Shown one piece after another: positions 9,781-21,669 of a stretch of DNA of 52,764 bases; within the stretch, counting starts at the first letter, position 1; each line of letters begins with the position of its first letter. Both the position numbers and the translations under genes were made by a program. This stretch comes from Chromera velia. Its lineage: Eukaryota > Sar > Chromeraceae. The notes below the pieces were generated by a model. It was not told where the DNA came from and searched no databases. It was given only the letters and a program-made list of their open reading frames with translations. Location: NCBI GenBank assembly GCA_018398765.1, contig JAHBMJ010001340.1, forward strand, positions 30,001-82,764, read 5' to 3'.

Positions 9781-12099
9781 GCCCGCGGCAGTGCATGGAC
9801 TGCAAGGCAACCCGGAACCGAGCCCGGAACATTAATCGTATTCAGGCCTAGATTCAGGCTGTTCTATCCTAAAGTGACTCTAAAAGTGACTGCGGCTGGA
9901 GTGTACTGCGGCCGCTAGGCGCTAGAGATATAGCTTATCACTGGCATCATCGATCACCATACGAACACCATACGCCATCGCTATCGGCCTATTCCTAGGC
10001 TTCTAGCGTTTGGTCTATTTCTAAGCTTATAGCATTCAAAGTTATATCTAGGGGTGGGTAGTAAAGTTTTTTTTAATATAATATAGTTTGCCTGTAAAAC
10101 TTTAAACTTTAACTTTAAAACTTTAAAAGTAAACATGCAACCAGACATACTGTCACATACAGAAGTTGGTCTAAAAGACGTTGCTAGAGAAGTTGATTTC
10201 ATTTATATCGTTGCAGGCAAAGTTGCTGCTTTATAGTAGATATATTAATTATGCAAAAGTTTCACAACTCTGAAAACGAGGTATGTAATGTATTACTATA
10301 TTTATCATAATTCTCACAAAAATTCCAAAAAACAACTTTGATATAAATTCAAACGACTGGCGACTTTGGTCCTCTAGGGTCCTTCTCTAGAAAATCCACT
10401 TCTTTTTTTGCCACGATTACTTCTCCTAAAAAACGGTGGCGGCTGCTTGCAACCGCTATCCCCCCAGGTTTTTTTTCAATGTATGCTAAGGTTGGCATAA
10501 CATCTTTGATATTTGCTAATTCAAAGTCTTCCAGCCGCGCGATCGAAGAGTCGGATAATGAGTGAAGAGAGAGAAATTGATATCAAATTGTTTTTCCCTT
10601 TCATCTGTCTTCTTTTTTCTTTTTTTGTGCAATCATTCGTGCCTTTAAATGCAGAAAAAGCAAAGTCGTTCGTTACTAGTTCGTTAATAAACTAAGCTTC
10701 TGCTACTTTCTTTGTAGGCTGGTTAATTAGTTTAGTTATGACTGACTTAATTAATGATTTAATTGAAAAATATTTTTTTAAAATAAAGTCTAGAGGGCAA
10801 AAAAGTTTTTACAGAAAAAAACTTTAAAACTTTAGTGTCCACTCCTAGAGTTATATAGCTAGTTATATAGAAATAAAACGGCTTCCGACAGTGCTTCGTT
10901 TATTACCGCCAGTAGCCTGCCAAACGTTAAAAGCCAAAAAATAAGCTAATGATAATGGTACATGTATAATGGTGATAATTATTAAACGATCGAATCAATC
11001 AGAGTTATTATAGCCGCGGCGGTTTAATTCTAGGTTTAATTATGCGATTATATGCGATTAACATTAAAATTGGGAGAAATGAATTTTAAGGGGGCCCTGG
11101 GGGGGAAAAAAGGCAATCAATTCGTTAGTCGATTCAATTTGATTCAAATTAAACAGCTGAAGCATAGTACACAGTCGTACAATCACAATGTCACTATAGC
11201 AATATCACTATCACCAGGACTATCATACAATGATTTGCTTAAACTTAAATCTATAAGAAATAGGCAGACAGCTTATTTACTAGATTTTTGTTTTAACATA
11301 ACTAGAAACATAAATTTTTAATAATATTAATTGTTTGTTCATTTTTTGGGGGGAGGGGGAATGCATGGCGCACTATAGATGCCGCAGTGCTACCGAGAGT
11401 GCCACCATATTTTTCGAACTGCTTTTAAATGGGAGTTGAATGAAATAAATCCTCAGAACAGTGATGCATTCAAGTTCCATAAACTGTTCTCAGTGTTCTG
11501 TCGCTACAGTGCGGGTCATTGCTCAATCGCTCAATTAAATAACCGACCTTTTACTTTTCAGACTTTTCTTCCCTCGATCAATCTGTTGCACCTTGCAGAG
11601 TTGCCAGACTTAAAATTGCAGAAGTGAAATCCGACAATCCCGATTCTTCACTCAAATTTGTCTTACTGAAGGGTCGTTTTCTGACCAGCATTACCGGACG
11701 TACGAAGATTCGTATCCACTCAATCCTTGAGCCAGTCTTCCGAACATGTAAGCAGGCACACGGCAATCTCTGTATATTTTTACAGAACCTTTCAGGCAGA
11801 GAGCCCGAATGAATTCTCACTCTATCTCTTTGCTGACTGACTCGGCCTCCACACTCAGGGAGGGTGAGCGACTCGAACACAAAGAAATAACATGAAACCA
11901 AAATTTGATCATGCACACGCAGAGCCAAAAAGTCAACCTTCCTTTGCTCCTTCCTGCACACACAGCCGGCCTTCCCTGTCGCCCAGTCGCCGCACCTGTA
12001 TGCATTACCTTCGCTCACGCTTCTGCGATTAGTGTTAAATGATCGGAACAAAGAGAGACGTCTCCCTCTTTCTTTCGACCGGCCAGGGTTGACCCCTGG
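9781..12099. other. AT-rich spacer, no gene seen
   Basis: The first part (to about 11350) is strongly AT-rich with TTTTAAAACTTTAA-like words, two G-runs (about 11090 and 11350) and no coherent open frame. The part nearer 12099 has gene-like composition and probably includes the 3' untranslated region of the minus-strand reductase gene. No protein family is recognised. Confidence 0.45.
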
Positions 12100-14495
12100 T
12101 CAAGGAAATAGGGGCATGAGAGAGTCTAGCGCCATCGTCTCTGGCAACCCAAAGATCAAGTTAAAGTTCTGCACAGCCTGCCCACTCGCCCCCTTGCAGA
12201 GATTGTCCATGACCGCAGTCGCGATTGCCCTTCCCTTCAGGCGATCTGCTTGAACTTGAATTGCCACTGTGTTTGTTCCTCTCACGTGGCGTGTTTCCGG
12301 GATCTGAGGGGGACAGAGACAAAGACACACAGGGAGTGCAGTTAGAGACCGTTGATAGACTGTGAAATCTCCTCTCCCGCAAACTTTTCTCTCTCCATAC
12401 AACTCATGCAAGCAAGCACAACGCAAACAAAAGCCGCACCTCATTCGGCGTACCCATGACTGGTCCACGTTCCTCTCAGATGCAGCGGAATCGCAATCAA
12501 GGTGGCTGAAAGAAAGACCACACGCCTACGGCAAACGCGCCCCCGCAAAGAAAAGGCTGCACAGGGGAGCCCACTAGACCGAGATAGCAGTCACAAACCG
12601 ACGCACGCACAGACCACCCACCTGGTGCCCGTCGACCACGACCACAAACGGATCGTCGACATAAAAAGTCTGCAGTGCTTCCTTGGCTTGCACTGCCGTT
12701 ACTCCCTGCAGGGAACCATTTGAAAACAGAAGGAAGAACAATTCTGTCACCCCATTCCTCTTCGTTCAACTTCATTCGTTTTCTTCGTCTGCATGCACTG
12801 CCGTCACTCTGTGCAAAAACAAGAGGTCGAGAGCACTCCTTGAGGGGTATACAATTCATTGCTCACACAACAGCTGCAGAGAGTGCAAAAAAAGAGCAGC
12901 ACCGAGAGAAAGAAAGACTCCGGGTTCCTTTTATCGAGAGGAGGAGCGTTGAAAGAGGGGGAGAGAGAGGGGGGGGGAGGGAGAGAGAGAGAATTTGAAT
13001 GGCATCAGATCTGTACTTGTTCAGTCCAGGCCAAGAAAGAAGTCAATCAAGCAAGAGAAGGAAGACATCGGGTCAAAATTTCTGGGCGACCACCTCAAGC
13101 GAATCTCTTTCTTTCTGCATGACCGTGGAGGTTGACAGCGACACCTAAATGCTTTATCATTGGCCGCATGGAGCAAGACTTCATGTGCATACGCTTTCCT
13201 GACGAATCTATCCATCCATCAATGCATCCTTCCGTCCGTCCATCCAACCAGAATGCTCGGAGGGAAAGAGCGACAGAGAGGCAAGCTTGCCTGCCTGCCG
13301 TCTTGGAGCCCACTTACCGGTTTCAGTTTGAAGTAAATTGACTCAAAAATCCCTCGAGACATGGGAGCGAGGTGGGGCGTGAAGGCGACGGTAACACCCT
13401 GCTGCTCGTCCATAGGGAGACCCGCCGCGAGACTCAACTGCTGCTCTATCTCGGGGGCATGTCGGTGCGCCGCCACACCATAGGCGTGCATACCATCCTG
13501 CACAAATTTTCACCCGGACGAAAACACGGGAAGTCGGACACTTCTTTTTCGTCTCTTTCCTCTTTTTTTTTCCAAGGCAGGCAGTCGAGAAAAGACGGCC
13601 GGACCAGGCAGTTCCCCTGCCAATGGCATTTCGTTCGCTGACATTTTTTTAACCTTCTCTTCCATACGACACCGGGAAACAACACACAGGCAAAGACGAC
13701 GTCAAAGAGACTGGGGCATGCAAACGCAGTCGGCCCCTGATTTTGCACAGGCAGGCAGACAAGGAGGGAGAGCGACACTGCATACACACCCGAGATCCTT
13801 TCCCCCCCCCTTTCTTGACTGCTTGCTTCCACATGAACGTTCAAATTTTCTTCACACGGAGCATTTTCTTTTTGCGACTTCCGGGAGGTTAGTTCGTCTC
13901 CAGGTGTGTGCGCGCACGTGTGCCCGCCGTCTCATTGCGCAACGGGAGAAAGAAACCGAGGCGCCTCAGCACGAAAAGGAAGAAAAACATGTGCCGAAAC
14001 TGACATGGACTTCGCAGAAGAGCGTGCCTTGTTTTGGCGCTCTCCCTGCACCGGTGGTCCCTGCAGTCCATTGCAAAGGAGCAACACAGAGAGAGAGAGA
14101 GAGAGAGCACTGGGACAGTCAGAAAAGAAGCAGAGAACAGAAGCAAGGAACCAGGGAAAGGATGGTTTTCGAGCACCCGAGGGAAATCTGCTCTTAACTC
14201 GCAGCGGAATAATTTTCCGATGTAACGGCTGTTGTCGACTTCCAGAGGCTGCTGCCGGTAATCGCTTCATTTCTGCATTCCTCACACTCCTCACCCCATT
14301 TTTCCTTCCTGTCACATTCTCCTCCGTCCTCTCCTCCATCAACGAAGAAGTGATCAGTTCATTCTTCTTATGTGCAGTAGAAAGAAAGAAAGAAAGAAAG
14401 AAAGAAAGTGCATCTCTCTCACAAAGAAAGAAAAGAAAAGAAAAGAAAGAAAGAAAGAAAGAAAAGAAAGAAAGAAAGAAAGAAAGAAGGAAGGA

Positions 14496-14526
<31 letters not shown>

Positions 14527-16145
14527 TGCATCTCTCTCTATCCTAGCTGCTGTCCCTTGTCCCGACCCGATTTGGCATCTATGATGATGTCCTCTGTCTC
14601 AATCATCCCCTTCCTCAGGAGAGGTACCAAAGTTAACTGGCAGGGGGTGGGGTAGCAGCCTGGGTTGGCGACGATTCGGGCGTTTCGGATTTCTTCTCTG
14701 TGCAGCTCCGGGAGGCCGTAGACTGCTTCGGCCTGGGCGTCCAGGGCCTGGTGGGGAGATCCGTACCATTTCTGAGCGAAGGAAAGAGGAATGAATTCAA
14801 TGAGCGAATTCATGGATGCATGAACGTTTGAGTTATCCACGCACACAAATACCGTCTCGACAGTCGCGGGGAACTGGACACACACAACAAAATACCAGAC
14901 CCACAACGCAAACTTGTGGGGGAAAAACAGAAAACCGCGGTCCCATACGGAGGAAAGACACAACAGCCCCAAGGCCCCTGCAAACAACAATCCGTGTGCT
15001 CTCTCTTTTCATCCATCTTTCTTCTGCCCAGCTCTCCTGACCGACCTGGTACGTCTCCGGTACCTTCAGCCGGAAGTCTGCCGAGAGATCCACCACCTTT
15101 AGACTGGGTGGCAACTGCTTCACCACCGCTTGTGTGGTGCCGTGGGGGAGGGCCAGGAACACGCAGTCGAGCTCGTCCCATACGGATTCGTGGAGCTGCA
15201 CTCACTCACTCACTCAGGCAGGGACGGGGGGTCTCCATTTGGAAAGCAAGGGAATCACGGAGCAAACAGAAAGTAGGAATTGAAACCGAAAGAAAAAAGG
15301 ACGCTCAGCTGAGAAAATCTGTCTGCATGGTTGACACGCCACGAAGAGAAAAAAGCATTTCGGGGGAAGAAAAAAAAAAGAGAAGGCCTGTTCGTCTCCC
15401 AGACTCACTTGTTCGAGTGTTACCAAATGAGGAAGGCTCTTGGCTTTGGGGGAGTACGCAAATTGCGGAAACACACTCGACAGGGACTGTCCTGCGTTTC
15501 TGCATTCAAAACACACAAAAAAAGAAACAAGGGTTCAGGCCGGCAGACAGAAAATGTAGCCGTCGGAGTCTAACCAGGCACCTGCTCTGCAATGCGGCCT
15601 TTCGATGCAACGGGCGGAAGGACTCTTTCCACTTTTTATTTTCGCACGACTGTACATAGTCACGTCGGGGAGCGAAGCGGACGAGAACGCAGGGAAGCCT
15701 TTCAGCCACCGGACAGGCACGGCATTAGGCACCACAGCTACACAAAAGGGAGAAAGACAACTCTGCCTCCTGTTCGTCCACCGGGTGCTCTCCTGTCCGA
15801 CCTCTCTGAAGCTGTGAGAAGCTTCAGGTCCACCGCCGGGTGGTTCAGAAGAATGCGCACCAGCTCCGCCCCTGTGTACCCTGAGGCTCCCAGAATTCCG
15901 ACCTTCACCTTCTGGCCCCCTGGCAGCCCGCTCTCTTGTGCTCCTAGACTTGTAGAGTGCCGCTTTTCCCTCGTCAGCAGAGTGCTTCGAGAGACGGGAG
16001 AGGAGAGACGGGACTCCGGTAGGAGACGGGATAACGCTTCTACTCCTTTCACCTTCCTCTCCCACCGTGGGGACAGATTAAAACAAGACACCGACACCCA
16101 TGTCAAACACAGGAATTTGCAGATCAAAAACAGATACCCCGTCAT
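12100..16145 (-). CDS. argC: N-acetyl-gamma-glutamyl-phosphate reductase (ArgC), 8 exons
   Basis: Third enzyme of arginine biosynthesis; it reduces N-acetylglutamyl phosphate to the semialdehyde with NADPH. Exons, in coding order: 16145-15802, 15499-15409, 15195-15046, 14771-14567, 14060-14005, 13497-13318, 12705-12622, 12303-12100. All phases agree, giving 437 residues. Landmarks are the dinucleotide-binding GASGYTG (86-92), [37 protein letters not shown], the catalytic Cys in ANPGCYPT (Cys234), [11 protein letters not shown] and [15 protein letters not shown], then AIQVQADRL at the C end. Exon 5, only 56 bases, carries the TTGAGR loop. Residues 1-21 are hydrophobic ([20 protein letters not shown]), followed by Phe22 and a basic Ser/Arg-rich stretch to about residue 78. 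This resembles a signal-plus-transit leader of a complex plastid, though an unrecognised intron could alter this N-terminus. Confidence 0.93.
14379..14526. repeat. (GAAA)n microsatellite in ArgC intron 4
   Basis: An almost pure GAAA/GAAAA repeat on the plus strand lies within the intron between exons 4 and 5 of the reductase gene. The short non-repeat phrase GTGCATCTCTCTC appears at both ends of its main block, suggesting internal duplication. Confidence 0.9.
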
Positions 16146-16794
16146 CCTCCAAAGCACTCACTTGCAACCAAGCTTGGCAAACCGATCAGTGCAGCCCGGT
16201 CCGTCTGACCGAAGAATCAAAGGAAGCGGAAACCAACACTTCGGCGATGCTGCACCACAGAGAACGCCTTTACGACCGGACCAAGAGTGGAAATGACAAT
16301 TCAAAGAGCGGGGGTGTGCATTTTACGAGAGTGCTGTCACGCAACTGTTGACAAGCCCGCGTTGTTTACCCCATATAAGTAGCTTTGGATGACTGTCCGA
16401 TAACAGTGGCAATTTAATTCTCGGGTTTTGGCGCGGCGTCGCACGGAGGCCGTCTCGTGCCGTCTCCTCTGAGGTCCCGTCTCCTTGCAATCTTCGATCT
16501 TCCGTCTACGAAGATCAGACTACGAAGTGAGTTGCAACTTGCAGTCTTGCACCCTGGTGATATATATTGTCATGACACTCTGTCATTTCATCCATATATA
16601 TGTGGACAAAGTCACGAATGACTCAAATACAATTTAAAGCAAAACTTCCGTCCAGTCCGTGACCATGCACACCTTTGTACGCCAGGTACTACGCCTCAGC
16701 TGGTGAGCTCGAGTCGTTTATAGTCGTTTAGCCCCTGCATGTCATTCTCTCTTTCTCTGCAAAATGGAAGCGCTCTTCTAGCTACCGATGAGAG
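16146..16794. promoter_or_regulatory. Divergent upstream region between ArgC and ADCK1-like genes
   Basis: About 650 bases separate the two head-to-head start codons, so this is the likely promoter region for both. It contains CGTCTC-rich repeats (about 16435-16495), the arm pair CGATCTTCCGTCTACGAAGATC near 16494-16515 (quoted in part: TCTTCCGTCTACGAAGA) and an ATATATA stretch near 16560-16605. No TATA or initiator element can be assigned with confidence. Confidence 0.45.
16764..16781 (+). promoter_or_regulatory. Possible upstream ORF before the ADCK1-like start
   Basis: An AAAATGG-context ATG at 16764 opens a five-codon frame (Met-Glu-Ala-Leu-Phe-stop) that closes 13 bases before the chosen start at 16795. 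If the transcript includes it, ribosomes would meet this ATG first. Whether the transcript starts upstream of it is unknown. Confidence 0.35.
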
Positions 16795-19700
16795 ATGAGG
16801 AGCGCGACCTCGGTCCTCAAGGGATTCGGTTTGGTGGCTGGGGGGGGAACAATCTGTGCAGGTGAGTGGAAAAATCAATCCAACCTTTGGGACTGCATGA
16901 GGTTGAGCAAGTCCTCCCGGCAGATATCCACACACAGACACCTAGGTCTTCCTTGCTTCACACCAGCGCGTCACGTAGAATCTTCACACACTCTCTCTGC
17001 TTTATTCCAGAGGTTGCGCCTGTGCCGGTCTGCCTGCCTGGCTGTCTTCCTGCCGATACATCAGCCCCCATTTCTGTCTGTCCGGGGGCCCACTTCCCTC
17101 TCTGTCCGCATGTGCGCCTGCCTTTCTGTGGAACGGCAGAGAGTCAGTCTGTCTGTGTGGTTTTCTTTTTGTAAGTGTATGCATGTTTGTATGACTCTCT
17201 GCCGGCTGTCTTTCCGTCTTCCTGATCATTGGTTCATCTGTCTACCTGCGTACTTCGCCTTCTTTCTTGCCCCATTCCGTCTACATTTCGCAACCCGCCG
17301 GTTTCTTGTGTTCTCCTGCCCTGTTCCTCTTCCATTCTGCTTGTACTGCTCGCTGACCTCTTTCGCCTTCCGGCCCTTTGGTCCTTCCCACAGGTTGCTT
17401 CCTGGAATACGACAGGAGATTCCCGGACACATTTCAACACTCAGGTCAGATCTGACGTACACCCAGACCCAGAAAGAGAGCAGAAAGAAGAAGCAAATGA
17501 ACAAGCTCTTTAAGGAAAGCAAGAAAGGGGACGGAGGAGAAGGAAGGGAAGAGGAGCGCTCTTTTTCCTCCCTGCATGCACGCAACCGTGCCCTCGTCGT
17601 CCCTGTCACTGTTGGCTCCTTTCCTCGTCGTCCCCGTTTCCTTCCTAAGGTCCCCTTTTCCTTCCTAAGGTCCCCTTTTCTCTCCCAAGGTCCCCTTTTC
17701 CTTCTTAAGGTCCCCTTTTCCTTCTTAAGGTCCCTTTTTCCTTCTTAAGGTCCCCTTTTCCTTCCTAAGGTCCCCTTTTCTCTCCCAAGGTCCCCTTTTC
17801 CTTCTTAACGTCCCCTTTTCCTTCTTAAGGTCCCTTTTTCCTTCTTAAGGTCCCCTTTTCCTTCCTAAGGTCCCCTTTTCTCTCCCAAGGTCCCCTTTTC
17901 CTTCTTAAGGTCCCTTTTTCCTTCTTAAGGTCCCCTTTTCCTTCCTAAGGTCCGCTTTTCCTTCCTAAGGTCCCTTTTTCCTTCCTAAGGTCCGCTTTTC
18001 CTTCCTAAGGTCCCCTTTTCCTTCCCAAGGTGCCCTTTTCCTTTCCAAGGTCCCCTTTTCCTTCTTAAGGTCCGCTTTTCCTTCCTAAGGTCCAATTTTC
18101 CTTCCTAAGGTGCCCTTTTCCTTTCCAAGGTCCCCTTTTCCTTCTTAAGGTCCCCTTTTCCTTCCTAAGGTCCAATTTTCCTTTCCAAGGTCCCCTTTTC
18201 CTTCCCAAGGTCTCCTTTTCCTTCCTAAGGTGCCCTTTTGCTTTCCAAGGTCCCCTTTTCCTTCTTAACGTCCCTTTTTCCTTCTTAAGGTCCCCTTTTC
18301 CTTCCTGAGGTCCCCTTTTCCTTCCCAAGGTCCCCTTTTCCTTCTTAAGGTCCCCTTTTCCTTCCTGAGGTCCCCTTTTCCTTCCCAAGGTCCCCTTTTC
18401 CTTCTTAAGGTCCCTTTTTCCTTCTTAAGGTCCCCTTTTCCTTCCTAAGGTGCCCTTTTGCTTTCCAAGGTCCCCTTTTCCTTCTTAAGGTCCCTTTTTC
18501 CTTCTTAAGGTCCCCTTTTCCTTCCTGAGGTCCCCTTTTCTCTCCCAAGGTCCCCTTTTCCTTCTTAAAGTCCCCTTTTCCCAATAAATGTCCGTTTTTC
18601 CTTTCTGAGGTATTCTTCCTCACTTTTTTGTTTGCTTGGCTGCTATTCCTTACTCAACCGAATGGACCCCTACACTTTTGCGTTCCCACGAACCATACTG
18701 CCCGTTCCTTCATTCCGCTTTTTCCTGCAGGCGCCGTCCGTTTCGCACGAGCCGCCACCGCCGCTGCCCGTGTGGCCTCTCTCTACCTGGTGACCCCTCA
18801 GGACCTCTGGGGGGGGTGTCACGAGAGGGCCGCGCAGATCCTCCTGGATGTGGCGATGCGCAACAGGGGGGTGTTCATCAAGGTCGGACAGCACATGGCC
18901 AGCATGGACTACATACTCCCAGACGCGTACGTGGACACCATGAGGGTGCTCCAGTCCAACGCCCCCCTGTCGGACATTCGAGACGTGGAGGCCGTCATAT
19001 GCCAGGAATTGGGAGTCCGTCTGGTGCCTCTCTCTCTATGTCCATTGACTTGTCTCTCTATGCATTTATTGATGTCGATGCTTTTCTCCCTCTCTCAGTG
19101 TCAGTGTGTATGAGTGAGAGAGAGGGGGCGGGGGGGGCTGGTGTCCTCTGCAGCTCAGAAAGGAACTGTTGGAAAAAGTGGCGCCCGCACTTATCCCGTT
19201 GTACTACAAATTGTCTTTCTTCCGCTTTCTTTCTGACTTTGTCTCTTTCTCACCACGCATGCACTTGTGTGAATGGTGTATCTCCACTCATTCTTTCTTT
19301 TAATTATCTCTGGTTGTTGTTGTTTTTCTTTTGTCCCTGCATCCCTTCTTCCCTTCCTGTGCAGATCCGAGACGTCGAGGAAGCATTCGAGGACTTCGAG
19401 CCCAAACCCCTCGGGGCTGCGTCGCTCGCCCAGGTGAGTGCGCACAGGTGTGCTTGCGTCAGGCGGGAACAAAGGAAAGAGAGCGAAGGAAAGTACAAGC
19501 ACCGAGAGGATAGAGAGAGAGAGAGCGCGAGAGAGCGAGAGAGAGAGAGAGATGGCGAGGCTACAGGGCGAGACGGGTGGACCGGCTTTCCTTTCAGAGT
19601 CCGACTTCTTCAGAGTGGTCTGCCTGATGGAGCACAGCATGCTATGGGCTCAGTCAGAAGAGCTGCCTCTCTCTATTTACCCTCCTGTCTCTCTCTGTGT

Positions 19701-21608
19701 GGGTATGGACATGTGTCTACATGCAATCTTGGAGCCTCTTGTGTTCTGAAGTTTCAAATATCCTTCCTCTTTGTTTGTGCTGGTGTGATGTGCGATGGAT
19801 TCGATGCATGAGCAGGTCCACAGAGCGCAGTTGAAGGAGACGGGAGAGGTGGTGGCAGTGAAAGTGCAACACCGAGAGGTGATGACGTCAGCCGTGGGGG
19901 ATACAAGTTGTGTGCATTGGATTGTCCGCATGGGGTCCGCCATTTTTCCGCAGGTCGGTTTTGTCGGTCTGGTTGTGTGTGCATCTGTCGTCGGTCCGCT
20001 GTCCTTGTGTCTGTGCTTTCTTCTACAGCTGTCCGTGACTTCAGTTGAATGGCTTTCTCTGCGAATTTTGATCGTCGCTGTCTTCTTGGCTTTGCATGAT
20101 ATGTGACTGACTCGACTGTGCATTGCAATGCGTGGATGCATGAGGCAGGCACGGTTCTGGTGGCTGACTGACCTAATGCGTGAGTGTCTGCCGAAGGAGC
20201 TGGACTTCAAGCATGAAGCGCGGAATGCAGAGGAGGCAGAAAGGATAGTTGAGAGGCTAAACGAGGAGATGGGAGTGGGAGCTGCGTCGATTGCTTCGTT
20301 TAAAAAGCAGCAACAGCAGCGGCACGGAGGCCGTGGTAGAGGTGCCACTGAAGGAGGGACCCAGAGGGTGGTGCTGCAAGTGCCCAAAGTCCATCGGAAG
20401 TGGACGACGCAAAGAGTACTCACCATGCAGGTCCGTCAGTCAGTCATGTGATATGCACACCGAGGTCTGACTCACGTACAAACGTCTCAAATCAAACCTG
20501 GATGGGGGTCCAGGGATTGTGTGGGCAAGCAAAAGAACGTAAACAAATTGTCCTGTGCGTGTGCACACGAAGTCAGGTGGATGCCTGTGGCCCTCGAAGG
20601 AAAATTGGGGGGAAACTCAGTTGCTTGACTTTTGTCTCTCTTATTTCATGCTGTCCTCGTCTCTTTTGCTGCGTCCTTTCTATTTCAGACAAAGCGCCAT
20701 CTCCATTTCCTGGTTCTTCTCGTATGTTCTCAGCTGACTCTGTTCGGAAATGAATGCTGCCTTTCATTTCCTAGCCCCGTGTTGCAACTGAATTTCTTGT
20801 CCGCTTCTAGCTTCTTTGCAGTTCTGTGGGGGGAGGCGGGTAGACGATGTGGGTCACCTGACGAGAAAGAGGATCAACCCGGGCAGAGTCTGCAGAGCTC
20901 TGGGGAGACTCTTCTCCAAAATGACCTACGAAGAGGGATTTGTCAACTGTGACCCTCACCCAGGGAATATTCTCGTGGACGCGGAGTTTGTCAATGGAAC
21001 GGAGGAAAGGGAGAAGGGCAGGACGAGTGGGGAGGGCACCGGAAGCCAAGAGAGAGAAGATGAAGGGAGGCCTCCGGATTTGATTCGAGTCCGTTCCTGC
21101 TCTGTGTGTGTGTGGGGGGGTGGGGGTGGAGGGGGGGGAGCCGGGGGGGTTCGACAGAGTCAGCCACTGACAAGGTCTTCTTCAATCACCTCCTCTGTCC
21201 AACCCGCACCGATTGGTCGATCGATTGGGCGTCCATCAGGAAGCTCATGGATGGACGTTGGCCCTTTTGATCTTTGCTGCATGCACACTTGCACACGCAC
21301 TGATATTATTGCAGACATTGAAGCCTGTTCACGGTAATTGTTTCTGACTTGCTTCGCTTGTGTGTTTGATTGTCTCTCTGCTCGTTGCATGTGCATTTGC
21401 AGGTGACCCTCCTCGACCACGGGCTGTACAGCCGTCTGTCACCAGAATTCCGATACAATTACGCGTCTCTCTGGTGTGGCCTCATTGAGGGTTGGTCTCT
21501 CTTTCTTTCTCTCTTTCGTTTTTTTGTTTGTCAGTCGGTCTTTCTGCAGTGCCTCATGAGCCAAGAGAACGCGGGATGTACGATTTGTCCCTTCGGCGGT
21601 GTCTGTGG

Positions 21609-21669
<61 letters not shown>

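Noticed and set aside
8609-9918. Long Thr/His and Cys/Val open frames on both strands
   Set aside because: They are translations of the TG/TCTG microsatellite, change with frame and strand, and include the antisense of the UEV gene's 3' end. No protein.
17641-18623. Minus-strand Lys/Gly/Arg-rich repeat proteins
   Set aside because: They arise from the 20-bp minisatellite read in any frame, lie in an intron of the plus-strand ADCK1-like gene, and have no flanking gene structure.
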